A stretch of 64,000 nt of DNA from Paraburkholderia largidicola. Lineage in GTDB: Bacteria > Pseudomonadota > Gammaproteobacteria > Burkholderiales > Burkholderiaceae. The stretch covers positions 310,001-374,000 of the forward strand of contig NZ_AP023177.1 of assembly GCF_013426895.1 (NCBI RefSeq), written 5' to 3'. Under the pieces are notes generated by a model that searched no databases, was not told the origin of the DNA, and saw nothing but the letters and a program-made list of their open reading frames with translations. Positions 45,053-55,024 of this stretch are shown here, piece after piece (position 1 is the stretch's first letter; every line of letters starts with the position of its first letter). The position numbers and the translations under genes are program-made.

Positions 45053-46408
45053 CTAGCGGGATCCAGAGCTCTCGATAGAATTTCCAATCAAGACTTCGCC
45101 ATCGGCATCGGTAAGTTTTGCGGGGCCTGCCCACTTCAACCCGACAACCGCCGAAATCAGGCACGCACCCGCAAGGTACATTGCTACATACCTGTAACCG
45201 CCTCCGTTGTAGAGCACAAGGGAGGCTGCGATCAGAGGAGTGAAGCCGCCGGTGATCGCGCTGGCCAACTGATAGGCGACACCTGCCCCGCTGTAGCGAA
45301 ACGACGGATCAAACATTTCTGTAAAGAGCGGCTGCTGAACCGCGACGACCGGATCGTGCCCAAAATTGGCAACCAGAACGAATGCGAGGGTGATCAATAC
45401 GATGTTATGGGTTTGTAAAGCCCAGAAGAGGGGAAACGCGCCAACCACACCGATGAGCGCACCCGCTACATATACCGGTCTACGACCGATCCGGTCTGAA
45501 AGCGAGCCCAACGCCGGGATTAATGGAATGGCGACAATGCCAACCAACAGGGTCGCAGTCAGCAGGCTCAAGCGCGGAATTCCTAGGTTGTTACTACCGT
45601 AGCTCAACGCAAATACAGTGACAGTGTAAAAGGAGACTAGTTCGGCAAGCCGCATGCCGATGATTTTAAGAAAGGCGCCAGGATGACGCTTGATAGCTTC
45701 AATGAGAGGTACCTTAGCGACATGGTCTACGACCTTGACTTCCGCCACAAACTCCGGCGATTCATCTACGTTCCGGCGAATCATGTATCCGCCCCAGACT
45801 ACCAACAGGCTTAACAAAAACGGGATGCGCCATCCCCATTCGAGAAACTGCTGTTCGGTTGTGAGGAGATCAATCAGCGAGACCACGGCGGTTGCAATGA
45901 GAAGTCCAACCGACGAGCCTACCTGTACGAAGCTCCCGAAAAAACCTCGACGTTCCTCAGGGGAATGCTCGACAGCCATCAAAGCGGCGCCTCCCCATTC
46001 GCCTCCGACTGCGAAGCCTTGTACAAAACGCAGGGCGACAAGCAGGATCGGTGCGACAATTCCGACTTGACTATAGGTCGGCAATAAGCCGATAGACGCA
46101 GTAGCAAGTCCCATCAGAACCAGCGTCAGCACCAGCATTGCTTTACGGCCAATCTTGTCGCCGAAGTGCCCGAAAACGACTCCGCCGAGGGGTCTCGCAA
46201 TGAAGCCAACACCAAACGTCGCAAAAGTGAGAAGAACTCCAACAGACGAAACATTCCCGGGGAAAAATAATCTTGGGAAAACCAAAGCGGCGACGAGGCC
46301 GTAAACGAAGAAATCGTACCAATCCATCACAGCCCCGGCAAAACTAGCCGCGGCGGCCCTTCCAGCAGACAATTGCTGGGAGGGTTGCCCACTCTCATAT
46401 TTGCTCAT
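45053..46408 (-). CDS. MHS-family MFS symporter (ShiA-like)
   Basis: A 451-residue inner-membrane transporter with 12 helices. The first part, GAVMDWYDFFVYGLVAALVF, and GHFGDKIGRKAMLVLTLVLM, then RFVQGFAVGGEWGGAALMAV are signatures of the metabolite:H+ symporters that import shikimate, alpha-ketoglutarate or related acids. AGGAGG lies 8 nt before the ATG. The order porin, symporter, TIM-barrel enzyme on one strand and a divergent shikimate dehydrogenase supports shikimate or quinate as substrate. Confidence 0.88.
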   Translation of the reverse strand: MSKYESGQPSQQLSAGRAAAASFAGAVMDWYDFFVYGLVAALVFPRLFFPGNVSSVGVLLTFATFGVGFIARPLGGVVFGHFGDKIGRKAMLVLTLVLMGLATASIGLLPTYSQVGIVAPILLVALRFVQGFAVGGEWGGAALMAVEHSPEERRGFFGSFVQVGSSVGLLIATAVVSLIDLLTTEQQFLEWGWRIPFLLSLLVVWGGYMIRRNVDESPEFVAEVKVVDHVAKVPLIEAIKRHPGAFLKIIGMRLAELVSFYTVTVFALSYGSNNLGIPRLSLLTATLLVGIVAIPLIPALGSLSDRIGRRPVYVAGALIGVVGAFPLFWALQTHNIVLITLAFVLVANFGHDPVVAVQQPLFTEMFDPSFRYSGAGVAYQLASAITGGFTPLIAASLVLYNGGGYRYVAMYLAGACLISAVVGLKWAGPAKLTDADGEVLIGNSIESSGSR

Positions 46409-46574
46409 TTCGTAATCCTCCTTTTTTGCACATCGCGTCGTGGCAAACGTAGCCTTGTATCGATCATTCCCATTTCACAGAAACATCGGAATGCGAATTT
46501 TTCTAGCCGGTGATTGCACAACAACATTGATCTCAATCGTTAGTCGATAAGCTATAGCGTTCCATCTAATGAAG

Positions 46575-47822
46575 TTAGAATCGGTGAATGATGCCGACAC
46601 CTGCCGCAAACATGCTGCGAGTCGCTGAGGGCGAGCCTTGAAAGCCATCGCCAATCGATGCGCTTGCCGCGATTTGGCTGTTCTTCGTCGTACCCGACGG
46701 AACGGCCAGCGTGGTGCCGTTGGCGCGCTGGAACGCTTCGAGTGCGTACAGACCCGTTCGCTTGGATAGCGTGTAGTACTGCGATAGGTTGAACTGATGG
46801 TAGGAGGCCGAGTTCTTGATTCCATTCGCACGGCTTGCCCACGTGTAGCTATATCCCGCGCCGAAGTCCCAAGCGGGTGTTGCCTTCCAGTGCAACACGC
46901 TGCCCACCGTGTTGAACACGGCTTCGTCGGTAAACAGGGAGTTGATACCGGGGATGTACTGCACGTTCGAATACGTGACCGAAATATCCCACGCGCCGTT
47001 GAATTGATAGTCGCCTGCGGCGGCGAACCGATTCTGTGCCTGCGCGCGCTGATAGCCCGCCGTGACCGCTGACACACCCGGTTGACCCGAACCATCTGTG
47101 GCCGCCGTGCTGTTGATAGTCGTCGAGCTCGCGCTGTAAATGCCGCCGCCGTTCGCCGCATTGTTCATGCGCTCGAAAGCAACGGCCGCGCCGATCGGAC
47201 CGTTAGCGTACTGAATCGCTGCGGACCACGTCGATCCCTGATACACGCTGCCCGGCACACCGGCGAACGAGTACGAGCCACTGACCGTGAAGCCGTACAG
47301 CTTCGGCGACGTATAGACCACGGAATTGTTGGCACGGTAAATCGTATCCATGTTGTCCAGATCGCCCGGATGCGCACCGAAGTATCCAGTCAGCCAGTTC
47401 GTCGGGCTATACGGCGACAGCATCGTGAAGTACGACGTGTACTGGCGACCCACGGTCGCCGTACCATAGGTCGGGTTTGTCAGACCCACCCATGCCTGGC
47501 GGCCGAACATCGCGTTGGTGAACTGTTGACCGCCGTTGGTGCTGTCGAAGCCCGATTCCAACTGAAACACGGCCTTGGTGCCATCGCCAAGATCCTCGGC
47601 GCCCTTGAGGCCAAAACGGGTGCCAGCCCAGACGCCGGACGCCGTCTTGACGTTAGAGCGGCCAGCCTGGGTCTTGGCGAGGTTCGACTGACTTGTTTGA
47701 TAAACGACCGAATTGTCGACGATACCGTACAACGTCACGCTGCCCTGCGCGAACGCTGGTGCTGCAATGGTGGCCGCGCCGGTAACCAATACGGGGCTCA
47801 AATGTTTCAGTCGACTGATCAC
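46575..47822 (-). CDS. Outer-membrane porin, Burkholderia OmpC-like type
   Basis: A 415-residue trimeric porin. The signal peptide ends at ATIAAPAFAQG. The mature start SVTLYGIVDNSVVYQT and the recurring pattern with AVFQLESGFDSTNGGQQFTN, FGRQAWVGLT and a final aromatic (GIIHRF) are standard for Burkholderiales general porins. The GTG used has GGAGAGG 8 nt upstream; a GTG three codons earlier overlaps that site. It lies 166 nt upstream of the symporter and may serve entry of the same substrate. Confidence 0.92.
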   Translation of the reverse strand: MISRLKHLSPVLVTGAATIAAPAFAQGSVTLYGIVDNSVVYQTSQSNLAKTQAGRSNVKTASGVWAGTRFGLKGAEDLGDGTKAVFQLESGFDSTNGGQQFTNAMFGRQAWVGLTNPTYGTATVGRQYTSYFTMLSPYSPTNWLTGYFGAHPGDLDNMDTIYRANNSVVYTSPKLYGFTVSGSYSFAGVPGSVYQGSTWSAAIQYANGPIGAAVAFERMNNAANGGGIYSASSTTINSTAATDGSGQPGVSAVTAGYQRAQAQNRFAAAGDYQFNGAWDISVTYSNVQYIPGINSLFTDEAVFNTVGSVLHWKATPAWDFGAGYSYTWASRANGIKNSASYHQFNLSQYYTLSKRTGLYALEAFQRANGTTLAVPSGTTKNSQIAASASIGDGFQGSPSATRSMFAAGVGIIHRF

Positions 47823-48626
47823 GTATATCACCTCTCCATGTTTATTGTGGGTCGCTGCCGTGCTCGATTAGCTCAGTCGCGCAGCGTTGAAGTCCGATCG
47901 TGCCGTGCCTAGGAGCCAAAGGCGGCGTTTGTACTAACGGTGCGAACGTACTTGGTCGAGGCGGCGATCGGAAAGCAGGGGTTAACCATTGGGAAAGGAT
48001 CGATAAAGTGCGGCCGACGGGGGTTAGTCAGGGGCCAGAGCCTTCCCCGAAGGCCTCCAGTTCGGCGCGGGGACCACGCTCACTGCTCCGTCTCCAATAA
48101 CCGACACTCAACGCACCATAAGCAGATTAGATAGCCGGACAAGATTGTTTGAAGAGCGGACTCCATCCTGGACGTTTAACATAGAACACAATTTATATAT
48201 GAGACACGCTTGCAATCCGGCGCGCCCTCAGTATCGCTACGAATGCATCCAGGAAAGGTACCGCCCGTCCGCAGCGAGGTTTAGTCGAAGGAGCGTCCAA
48301 AGCGTCACACATGCCCCTGTACTTTCTTAGATCGAGTCAACGACGCAACGACTCCGAGTAAACTTTTTGCGTCAATTTATCTGTTATTTAGGATCACGAC
48401 TATTTCTTCCCTTGCATCGCGGACTTGCGACCTCCTACTGACGACGAACCGCGACGGCGCCACGCGTCCAGTCAATTGAATTCAATGGAGGACGCGTTCA
48501 GAATAATGAACTATCTTTAATTGACGGAGCGCATCTTCTGGTGGAGATGTGCGTGCTCCGAGACGTAGTTTTTCGTGTGCTTGCCACATGACGCAGCCAC
48601 ATTTCTTTAGAAAAGGAGTTTCAGAG
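47823..48626. promoter_or_regulatory. Divergent region between porin and shikimate dehydrogenase genes
   Basis: About 800 nt between outward-facing genes, with no supported gene. A perfect 12-bp palindrome (ATTGAATTCAAT) lies at 48475-48486, about 140 nt before the dehydrogenase start, in an AT-rich setting. It could be an operator for a pathway regulator. The ribosome site AAAGGAG for the dehydrogenase is at the right end. Confidence 0.4.
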
Positions 48627-49487
48627 ATGTCCGTAAATGACCACGAGCGGCGGCGCCTCGATGCGCCAGTGGATGCGGCAACAAGATTGTTCTTCATCTT
48701 CGGCTCGCCCATCAGTCACGTTCGCGCGCCCGTTATCTGGAGTGCACTGATGAAGCGGTACGGTTTGAATGCAGTCTTTCTTCCCGCACACGTCGACAGT
48801 GCCGATTTCGATGAGGCGATCGCCGGGATCAAAGGGCTAAAGAACGTTGATGGGATGATGTTCACCATGCCCCATAAGATTGCTGCGTTGAAGCACGCCG
48901 ACGTTCTGACAGAGCGCGCGCAGCTTGTCGGTTCAATTAACTTGCTTCGGCGCAGTGCCAGCGGTATTTGGGAAGGAGACAATGTGGACGGTGCTGGCTT
49001 CGTGGCAGGTCTGAAAGCAGACAATGTCCTTCTCGATGGCATCAACGTCTATGTTCATGGGTGCGGAGGCGTCGGCCAGAACATCGCGTGGTCGCTCGCC
49101 ATGGAGCCGATAGCGAGCCTGACCGTTTTCGACATCGATAGCGTGCGTGCTGCTGAGCTTGCAGGAAAAATCGGCAAAAAGTCATCCGCCAAAGTGATCA
49201 CGGGCACCCTCGCTTCCCGTGATTGCGGACTCGCGATTAACGCATCGCCTCTTGGGCTCAAGGAAACGGATCCAGTGCCATTCCCTGTGGTTGAAATGCT
49301 CCCGAGTGCGATCGTCGCCGACGTTATCATGGAGCCCATGATGACCCCGCTTCTCACGACCGCCCAGGCTCGAGGGCTTAAAGTCCATCATGGACGAAAC
49401 ATGATGAACTATGCCATGCCGATCGCTGCTGCGTTCTACGGTTTGCCGTCGTCGTTGGATTGGAACGGTGGACCATTGCAGAACTAA
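48627..49487 (+). CDS. Shikimate dehydrogenase-like protein
   Basis: A 286-residue two-domain enzyme. The N-terminal substrate domain has FGSPISHVRAPVIWSALMKR, MMFTMPHKIAALKHAD with the catalytic Lys, and GDNVDGAGF with the catalytic Asp. The Rossmann domain starts VHGCGGVGQNIAW. The variations MFTMPHK and VGSINLL (AroE has VTxPxK and AVNTL) suggest a catabolic quinate/shikimate dehydrogenase rather than the biosynthetic AroE. AAAGGAG lies 8 nt before the ATG. It likely oxidises shikimate to 3-dehydroshikimate for the neighbouring TIM-barrel enzyme. Confidence 0.9.
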   Translation: MSVNDHERRRLDAPVDAATRLFFIFGSPISHVRAPVIWSALMKRYGLNAVFLPAHVDSADFDEAIAGIKGLKNVDGMMFTMPHKIAALKHADVLTERAQLVGSINLLRRSASGIWEGDNVDGAGFVAGLKADNVLLDGINVYVHGCGGVGQNIAWSLAMEPIASLTVFDIDSVRAAELAGKIGKKSSAKVITGTLASRDCGLAINASPLGLKETDPVPFPVVEMLPSAIVADVIMEPMMTPLLTTAQARGLKVHHGRNMMNYAMPIAAAFYGLPSSLDWNGGPLQN

Positions 49488-49615
49488 TCAGCGCTAGAAT
49501 TGCGTAAGTCGGCCGGTCCTTTGACGTTCCGAGCGTGCCGCGATGTCTACGTAGAAAGTCAGGGGGACGATACCTATGTAGTTGTCTCCTTCCACACCCA
49601 CTGTCTGATGAACCG

Positions 49616-50278
49616 GTGCGAAACATTACTTTGAATATTGACGGCATCATCTTTGATAGCGATGGCACGCTCGTCGACAGCGAAACGCTGTCGGCAGAGG
49701 TGATCGTCGACATCCTGCACAGTCTTGGCGTAACCGTAACGAAGCAACAGATTCTTGAACGTTTCCGAGGAACGCGCTTTTCGATTTTCGCCGCGTCACT
49801 CTTGGCTGATTTCCCCGTGACGGACGTTGGCCTGTTCACACTTGAGTTCCGGAACCGAACTGCGGATGTCTTTACCGACCGACTTAAGCCAATGCCTGGT
49901 GCGGTTGAAGTGATTCGCAATCTCGAGATTGAAAAATGCGTTGCGTCCAATGGCCCGCGCGAGAAGATCGAGCTTTGTCTGGACGTAACCGGCCTTCTGC
50001 CTTACTTCCAGGACCGCATCGCCAGCGCGTACGAAATAGGTTCGTGGAAGCCAGACCCCTCGCTGATCCTTCATGCGGCGTCGATGATGAACCTGCCGGC
50101 GCATCGTTGTCTTCTCATTGAAGACAGTCTGGCCGGAGTTGAAGCTGGGTTAGCCGCGGGCGTGAAAGTTATAGGCTACCGGTTGAGTGACGAGATCCGA
50201 GGTGCCGTAAGTCATCCGATTCAAGTCATCGCGGAACTCTATGAGGTTCGCGAGATGGCAGGCCTGCCGCCCGCTTGA
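49616..50278 (+). CDS. HAD-family phosphatase (phosphoglycolate phosphatase-like)
   Basis: A HAD superfamily hydrolase of about 220 residues. Motif I is FDSDGTLVDSE, motif II is KCVASNGP, motif III Lys is in GSWKPDPSLI, and motif IV is LLIEDSLAGVEAG. The cap domain between motifs I and II is the helical type of beta-phosphoglucomutase and Gph-like enzymes. The start is uncertain: GTG at 49616 leads directly into the fold but lacks a clear ribosome site, and the frame is open to 49535. It follows the shikimate dehydrogenase gene by about 130 nt. An IS fragment begins 2 nt after its stop. Confidence 0.85.
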   Translation: MRNITLNIDGIIFDSDGTLVDSETLSAEVIVDILHSLGVTVTKQQILERFRGTRFSIFAASLLADFPVTDVGLFTLEFRNRTADVFTDRLKPMPGAVEVIRNLEIEKCVASNGPREKIELCLDVTGLLPYFQDRIASAYEIGSWKPDPSLILHAASMMNLPAHRCLLIEDSLAGVEAGLAAGVKVIGYRLSDEIRGAVSHPIQVIAELYEVREMAGLPPA

Positions 50279-50280
50279 GC

Positions 50281-50360
50281 GCTTCCGTAATCTGGCTGTC
50301 TCAATTTCGACTTCTTCATTGCGTAGAACTCCCTCTGCTGGAAATATGCTTCTGATCATG
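50281..50360 (-). repeat. IS407-type element end fragment (OrfA start)
   Basis: The complementary strand reads a 5' flank and then ATGAAGAAGTCGAA, the same start of OrfA as the remnant at 3879-4139. Bases 50306-50334 and 4126-4154 are identical over 29 nt. Only about 13 codons remain. It abuts the HAD gene stop, so an IS inserted at or near the end of that gene. Confidence 0.75.
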
Positions 50361-51119
50361 CTTACCGGAAGGGCAGATTCCCGAGCAGCAGGCTGCCGAT
50401 CATGACGACGATCTGTATCGATGTTTTGCTGTTGTAGAGGAGAGTCATGGTGACTTCACGCAGCCGTCCCAGCGACAGTGGCGTGCTATAGGTAACCGGA
50501 TAGATGGCCGACACGGCCTTCATACCTTGCAGGACCTGCTGGCGTTGGATGTCGCCCATAAGGCGAATATCCGGTAAGCACCATGGTCTATGCGTGCTGA
50601 ATAAAGCGAAAAGTAACAGGGACGATGGTCCGTCGAACACGGCAATCGCGCAATGCTCCCTAGCCTGAAGGCTGAGCTGACCGACAATCCCGGGCAGCGA
50701 CAACCAATACAGGCGGAAGAATAGCCCTCCAAGCGGTAATGCCAGGCTCCAGCGGGTGGCAAAGGGTCGCGCTAGCCCAAACACAGTCCTGACGCGATGG
50801 ACGTCCTGTCGCACTCCATGTTGGTTCCCCGCCCTGATTTCCGTATAACCGCCCAACAATTATCGAGTCGCACATCTCCCGGCGCTGCCGGGCCGCGCTG
50901 TCGTGCTGCGCATCGAGCTGCCCATGGAGTCTCGCCCCTTCGGCTTTCCATCGCTGATGCCTGCGGCCCCGCTGTTCGATCCGAGCGTGAACGCACAGAA
51001 GCCACGTGTAGCGTAAATCCTGCGATAGGACAAACCCGCTGCCGAACACCGTCTGGGTTACGCCGCGAATATGGCAACCCGGCTATGCCGGGATGTAGAG
51101 TAGCGAAGTTACGTGGTGT
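50361..51119. other. Region after the IS fragment, possible decayed gene
   Basis: A minus-strand frame (50362-50859, up to 165 codons) contains hydrophobic stretches (LALPLGGLFFRLYWLSLPGI, then TSIQIVVMIGSLLLG) but matches no family I know, and codon use is uneven. It may be a fragment of a membrane protein truncated by the IS. The rest of the interval shows nothing. Confidence 0.35.
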
Positions 51120-52373
51120 TCATCGCTCTCGCCCAGCCGCATGGGATGCACGCGCGACCTCTGTCGCAACGAGACGGATCGCATCGATCAGTGCACGCGC
51201 GGCCGGAGACGGCGGGCTTCCGGCGCGCAGCGTCAACCCGATGTCGCGCCGGGTGTCGCGCATCGGTACACTGAGCACGACTAGCTGGCCGTACTCGCAT
51301 TCATAACGCAGCTGCTGCGCAGACAACGTCGCGATCATGTCGGTATGCAGCAGCAGCCCGCGAATCACCGCGAGATCTGCGGTTTCGACGGTCGGCATTG
51401 GCGGCTTCAGCTTCATCCGCCGAAACAGTGTCTCGAACAGAACGCGCGTCGGCGAATTCGCGCGCGGCAAAATCCATTGGGCGTTTGTCAGATCGCGCGG
51501 CGACAGGGTCTGCGCAGCGGCGAGCGGATGACCGTGCCGGGCGAGCACGACCAGGTTCTCGGACATTAGCCGCTCGCTCTCGAGACCGCTTGCGGCGTCA
51601 TTCGCGCGCAGCGCGCCCAAGATGAAGTCGATGTCGCCGGCGCGCAACGCCGCAACGAGCCCCTCGTACGCGTTTTCATCAGTGACCACACGAACCTTCC
51701 GATGCTGTGTAACCACACGCGCAACTGCTTCTGGCAGGATCAGCGTGCGGCCGAGCGGCAGCGCGCCGACCGTCACGACGCCCTGGATGCTGCCGCGCAG
51801 TGCCGCGATGTCGTCCGATACATGGCTCAGCTCGTTCAGCGCGCGCCGGACGTGCAGCAAGAACGTCTCGCCGTCAGTTGTAAGCAGCACCCCGCGCGGA
51901 TGCCGATGGAGCAGAGGAAAGCCCGCGCCGTTCTCGAGAATTCGGATCGCGCTGCTGACCGCTGGCTGCGTGACGCCGAGCGCACGTGCCGCGCTCGGCA
52001 TGTGCCGGTGCCGTGCGAGCGTCAAAAACAATTGCAGCCGGCGCGTGTTAAGCAGATACGCGGGGCAACCGGCTTCGGGAACGATGCGGCGGCGCGAATG
52101 GCGGATCGCACACCAGCGCGCGAGAGAATCGAGTTCTGCGAACACACGCTCGCTGCGGTTGAGCACGGCGCGTCCGATGGACGTCGGTAGCATCCCGGAC
52201 GGCTTGCGGTCGAAGAGCGAAGTGCCGAGCGCGGCTTCGATTTCCTTCACGGCCCGCGTGACGGCCGATTGCGTCCGAAACAGCGCGGCTGCCGCGCGGC
52301 TCACGCTGCCGGTTTCAGCGACGCGTTGCACGGCGTACAGGCCAGCGAGATTGAGAAAGTCAGCGTGGTCCAT
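51120..52373 (-). CDS. LysR-family regulator with two HTH domains
   Basis: A 417-residue protein, over 100 residues longer than usual LysR regulators. A first LysR HTH covers about residues 8-66 (GSVSRAAAALFRTQSAVTRA then VKEIEAALGTSLFD). After a linker of about 40 residues, a second covers about 107-165 (MPSAARALGVTQPAVSSAIR then ILENGAGFPLLHRHPRGVLL). One effector domain follows (GVVTVGALPLGRTLILPEAV). The duplication is in-frame with no sign of error. It is the nearest unassigned LysR to the gallate and shikimate genes and is a candidate gallate regulator (GalR-like); that link is inferred. No co-transcribed gene is evident. Confidence 0.9.
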   Translation of the reverse strand: MDHADFLNLAGLYAVQRVAETGSVSRAAAALFRTQSAVTRAVKEIEAALGTSLFDRKPSGMLPTSIGRAVLNRSERVFAELDSLARWCAIRHSRRRIVPEAGCPAYLLNTRRLQLFLTLARHRHMPSAARALGVTQPAVSSAIRILENGAGFPLLHRHPRGVLLTTDGETFLLHVRRALNELSHVSDDIAALRGSIQGVVTVGALPLGRTLILPEAVARVVTQHRKVRVVTDENAYEGLVAALRAGDIDFILGALRANDAASGLESERLMSENLVVLARHGHPLAAAQTLSPRDLTNAQWILPRANSPTRVLFETLFRRMKLKPPMPTVETADLAVIRGLLLHTDMIATLSAQQLRYECEYGQLVVLSVPMRDTRRDIGLTLRAGSPPSPAARALIDAIRLVATEVARASHAAGRER

Positions 52374-52880
52374 GTGTTATTGAAACTGCAGCAGTCGCCG
52401 AAACGACGTCGCGACATTGGTTCGCTGACTTGCGACCGCTCGCGCCGTTTCAGGCATCGGCAATGCCAGTTCAGACGATTGGCACCCTGGTCTCTGCTTC
52501 GTCTGCCGCACCGGTGCCAGCCTTTGCCGCATTCGAGGAGACGGCGCGAGCGACTCTTGTACCCCGTAGCGAGAACTACCACTCATCATTCGATTCGGCA
52601 GGAAACAGACGCCGCCTTATGTCTGGAGGAAACCGTGGCAGTGAATTGGCCCGGATCTGTATTCACGCGCGCACTCAGTGTCGGCCGGCGCGCGTTGTCT
52701 GCCCGTCTCTCCGCCGATTCTCCACGGCAGCGAGGCCAGCATCAGGTCCGATTTTCGAAATATCTTTCTACGGGAATCAGCTTGGCAACCGGTTCAATCG
52801 TCAAGCCGGAAGGAATGGCAAGTGCACAGTCCATCATCAGTATTGCCTCATTACAGGATCTGTTGCGAGCCGAATCCCAA
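52374..52880. other. Gap with no recognisable gene
   Basis: About 500 nt between the double-HTH LysR start and the end of a decayed SDR. The LysR promoter is expected at its left side. No coding or structural signal could be supported. Confidence 0.35.
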
Positions 52881-53675
52881 TTAAAGCGTCGAGTGGTCCT
52901 TCACCGCCTCCTTTAGGGCAGGCTTCAGGTCGCGAAAACGCTCGTCCAGCGCCTCGGGGTCGCTTTGATTGAGTGCGACCATCTTTATCCGCGCTTCGCC
53001 GGCGCGGATCACCTCGAATACATTGGCTGGAATGCCTTCTTTAACCGCAACGGCGACGTCGGTGGCGGACTCTCGGGAAGCCCAGTTCCGGGCCTGCGCG
53101 GTTTGAGCGCATCATGGGAGTATCCGTACCGCCAGGGTAAACCGGCAGGATATGTACACCTTCTCACTTTAGTTCGCGTCGCAGCGCCTCGCCAGGCCCG
53201 CTTTCACGGCAGCATACGTGGCATAGAACGGCACACCGGTTAACGCGATGCCAGACGCGACATTGACCACCATGCCGTCGCCGCTCGCGCGCAACGCTGG
53301 CAACGCAGCACGCGTCAGCAGGATCGGAGCCAGCAGGTCTACAGCCACCATCGATTCAATTTCCACTTCCGACACGGTTTCCAAGCGTCCAGCGCGCAAC
53401 CCACCGGCATTGTTGATCAGGATATCGAGCCCGCCGAGAAGAGTCAGAGCCTCGTTCACGGTCTTCTCTCTCGCGGCAGGAGTCCCGACATCCGCTATAC
53501 CCCCCCTGGCGCGACCATTTGCAGCGCCAAGATCTTTCGCTGCCGAGGCTACCAGCTCCGCTCGCCGTCCCGAAACAACGACCCGCGCGCCACTTTCAAT
53601 GAGGGATTTGGCCAGTTCCAAGCCGATTCCGCTCGAGCCGCCAGTGATGAGGACACGCTTGCCTTGAAGTTCCAT
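52881..53675 (-). pseudogene. Decayed SDR gene (frameshift plus stop)
   Basis: The first part is a good SDR: TGGSSGIG near residue 11, NNAGG, catalytic Ser in NVASG, and Tyr-X3-Lys in YAAVKAG. About 165 codons in, bases are missing and the frame changes. The continuing frame reads EALRREL, then a TGA, EGVHILPVYPGGTDTPMMRS, and the tail EARIKMVALNQSDPEALDER to DHSTL. Two separate lesions argue for true decay rather than a read error. AAGGAGCTAGACA precedes the ATG. The C-terminal tail is homologous to the remnant at 30437-30675. Confidence 0.85.
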
Positions 53676-53754
53676 TGTCTAGCTCCTTCTCGCGGGAGCC
53701 TTTGGTCGCATCAATGTCAGCGCCGTGAATGCGCTATCCAGAAGATACTGCCGT

Positions 53755-54324
53755 TTATGCGGTCGAAGGCTCCTTCGGCTTCGCCCACTCGGCTCCAGCC
53801 ATAAACGGGTCGAGTTGGGTGCGGGTAATGTGATTCGTGTAATTCGACAGTATCTTCGTACCGACACCTAGAATCACCTCCAGTACGTTACGACGCGAGT
53901 AGCCCGCGCCGATGAACGCGTCAACTGCCGCGTCTGGAGCGAAACCCCGCTCCCGCACAACGACACTGGTGAAAGCGCGCAACACTTCCAGCTTGGCGTC
54001 GGGAACGGGCTTTCCGGATCGAATGGCCTGCACCACGGCGTCATCAATCTTCTGCATGGCGGACAACTTGGTGTGCCCAGCCATGCAGTAGTGGCACTCG
54101 TTTTCGTAGATGGCGGTCAGATAGACAACTTGCTGCTCGGTGCTACTCAGGGACGTTTTCGAGAACAGCTCCCACAACGCAGCATAGCCCGACAACAACT
54201 CGGGCGACTCCGCCATGTTTGCCTGCAGATTCGGGACAAAGCCAAATCCATTTTTCACGGCTTCGAGGATCGGCTTCGATTCCGCCGGCGCGGTTTCAAC
54301 GGTGTAGGTCGTAAATTTCTGCAT
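53755..54324 (-). CDS. Carboxymuconolactone decarboxylase (CMD/AhpD-like) family protein
   Basis: A 189-residue CMD-family protein. The active motif ENECHYCMAGHTKLSAM has the Glu-x2-Cys-x2-Cys-x3-His pattern of AhpD-like alkylhydroperoxidases, so a redox role is more likely than lactone decarboxylation. The first 50 residues include KNGFGFVPNLQANMAESPEL, a common CMD start. The ATG used gives MQKFTTYTV; a TTG nine codons upstream has no better support. It is on the same strand as the decayed SDR, 79 nt before it. Confidence 0.87.
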   Translation of the reverse strand: MQKFTTYTVETAPAESKPILEAVKNGFGFVPNLQANMAESPELLSGYAALWELFSKTSLSSTEQQVVYLTAIYENECHYCMAGHTKLSAMQKIDDAVVQAIRSGKPVPDAKLEVLRAFTSVVVRERGFAPDAAVDAFIGAGYSRRNVLEVILGVGTKILSNYTNHITRTQLDPFMAGAEWAKPKEPSTA

Positions 54325-55024
54325 GCACTTGAGTCCAGAAGGAACTTCCAATCCGGCGAACCTCGCCGGTACGTAGAAGCATTATTTTGCGCGTTCCTCG
54401 CGAGCGGAACGGCGACCGCCGGCATAATGGCTATTCCTTCATGGAATGAACGGCGAGTAAAATCCAATCAGTGCAGCTTTGCTCGAATACGTCGGCGGAC
54501 CGGTGCTATCCGCAGCGTGGACTCTGGCGCTAAACTGCGGCCTGCGTCGCCTCTAGGAATGAAACTCCGCGATGGAATAAGCGTTATTCTGTACGTCGGA
54601 CGTGCTCTTGCGGACTAGGGCGCAGCATGCCTAAATGACGCTTGCTGAACGCACATTGACTATGGATCTATACGCTGGCAAACGCTCACGGTGAATTACA
54701 AGCACTTTTGTATGCGTGGACTTGCGCTGAGCAAGAAGGTCGTAAGCTATCGTGACGCATCGGTCGGATACTTCGGTATTTCCGACATCGTAAAAAACGA
54801 TCGCCCCAAGGGTACAAAAACGTTCTCAAGGAGCGATCGTGCCGATCACCACTTCGGTGAGAATCGGGTATAGCTGAGTGGCTTGATAACGCGTTTCGAG
54901 ACGGCCCTCCGCTGTTTTCCTCCGGGGGAGTCGGCCACGGTCAAGCCCTTTGACAAGTGGCCTGGGACACAGGTCGTGCCGCCTGCATTGCGCGCCTCGA
55001 TCGTGTCCATATCGCCGGTCCAAC
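54325..55024. other. Gap with an inverted-repeat motif
   Basis: About 700 nt without a supported gene. At 54797-54841, ACGATCGCCCC and GGAGCGATCGT form an imperfect inverted repeat about 22 nt apart, which might be a remnant element end or a terminator. A short minus-strand frame from 55023 matched nothing I know. Confidence 0.35.

Noticed and set aside
46475..47912. Frames of 228 and 276 codons over the porin gene
   Set aside because: They are out-of-frame or antisense shadows of the porin coding sequence.
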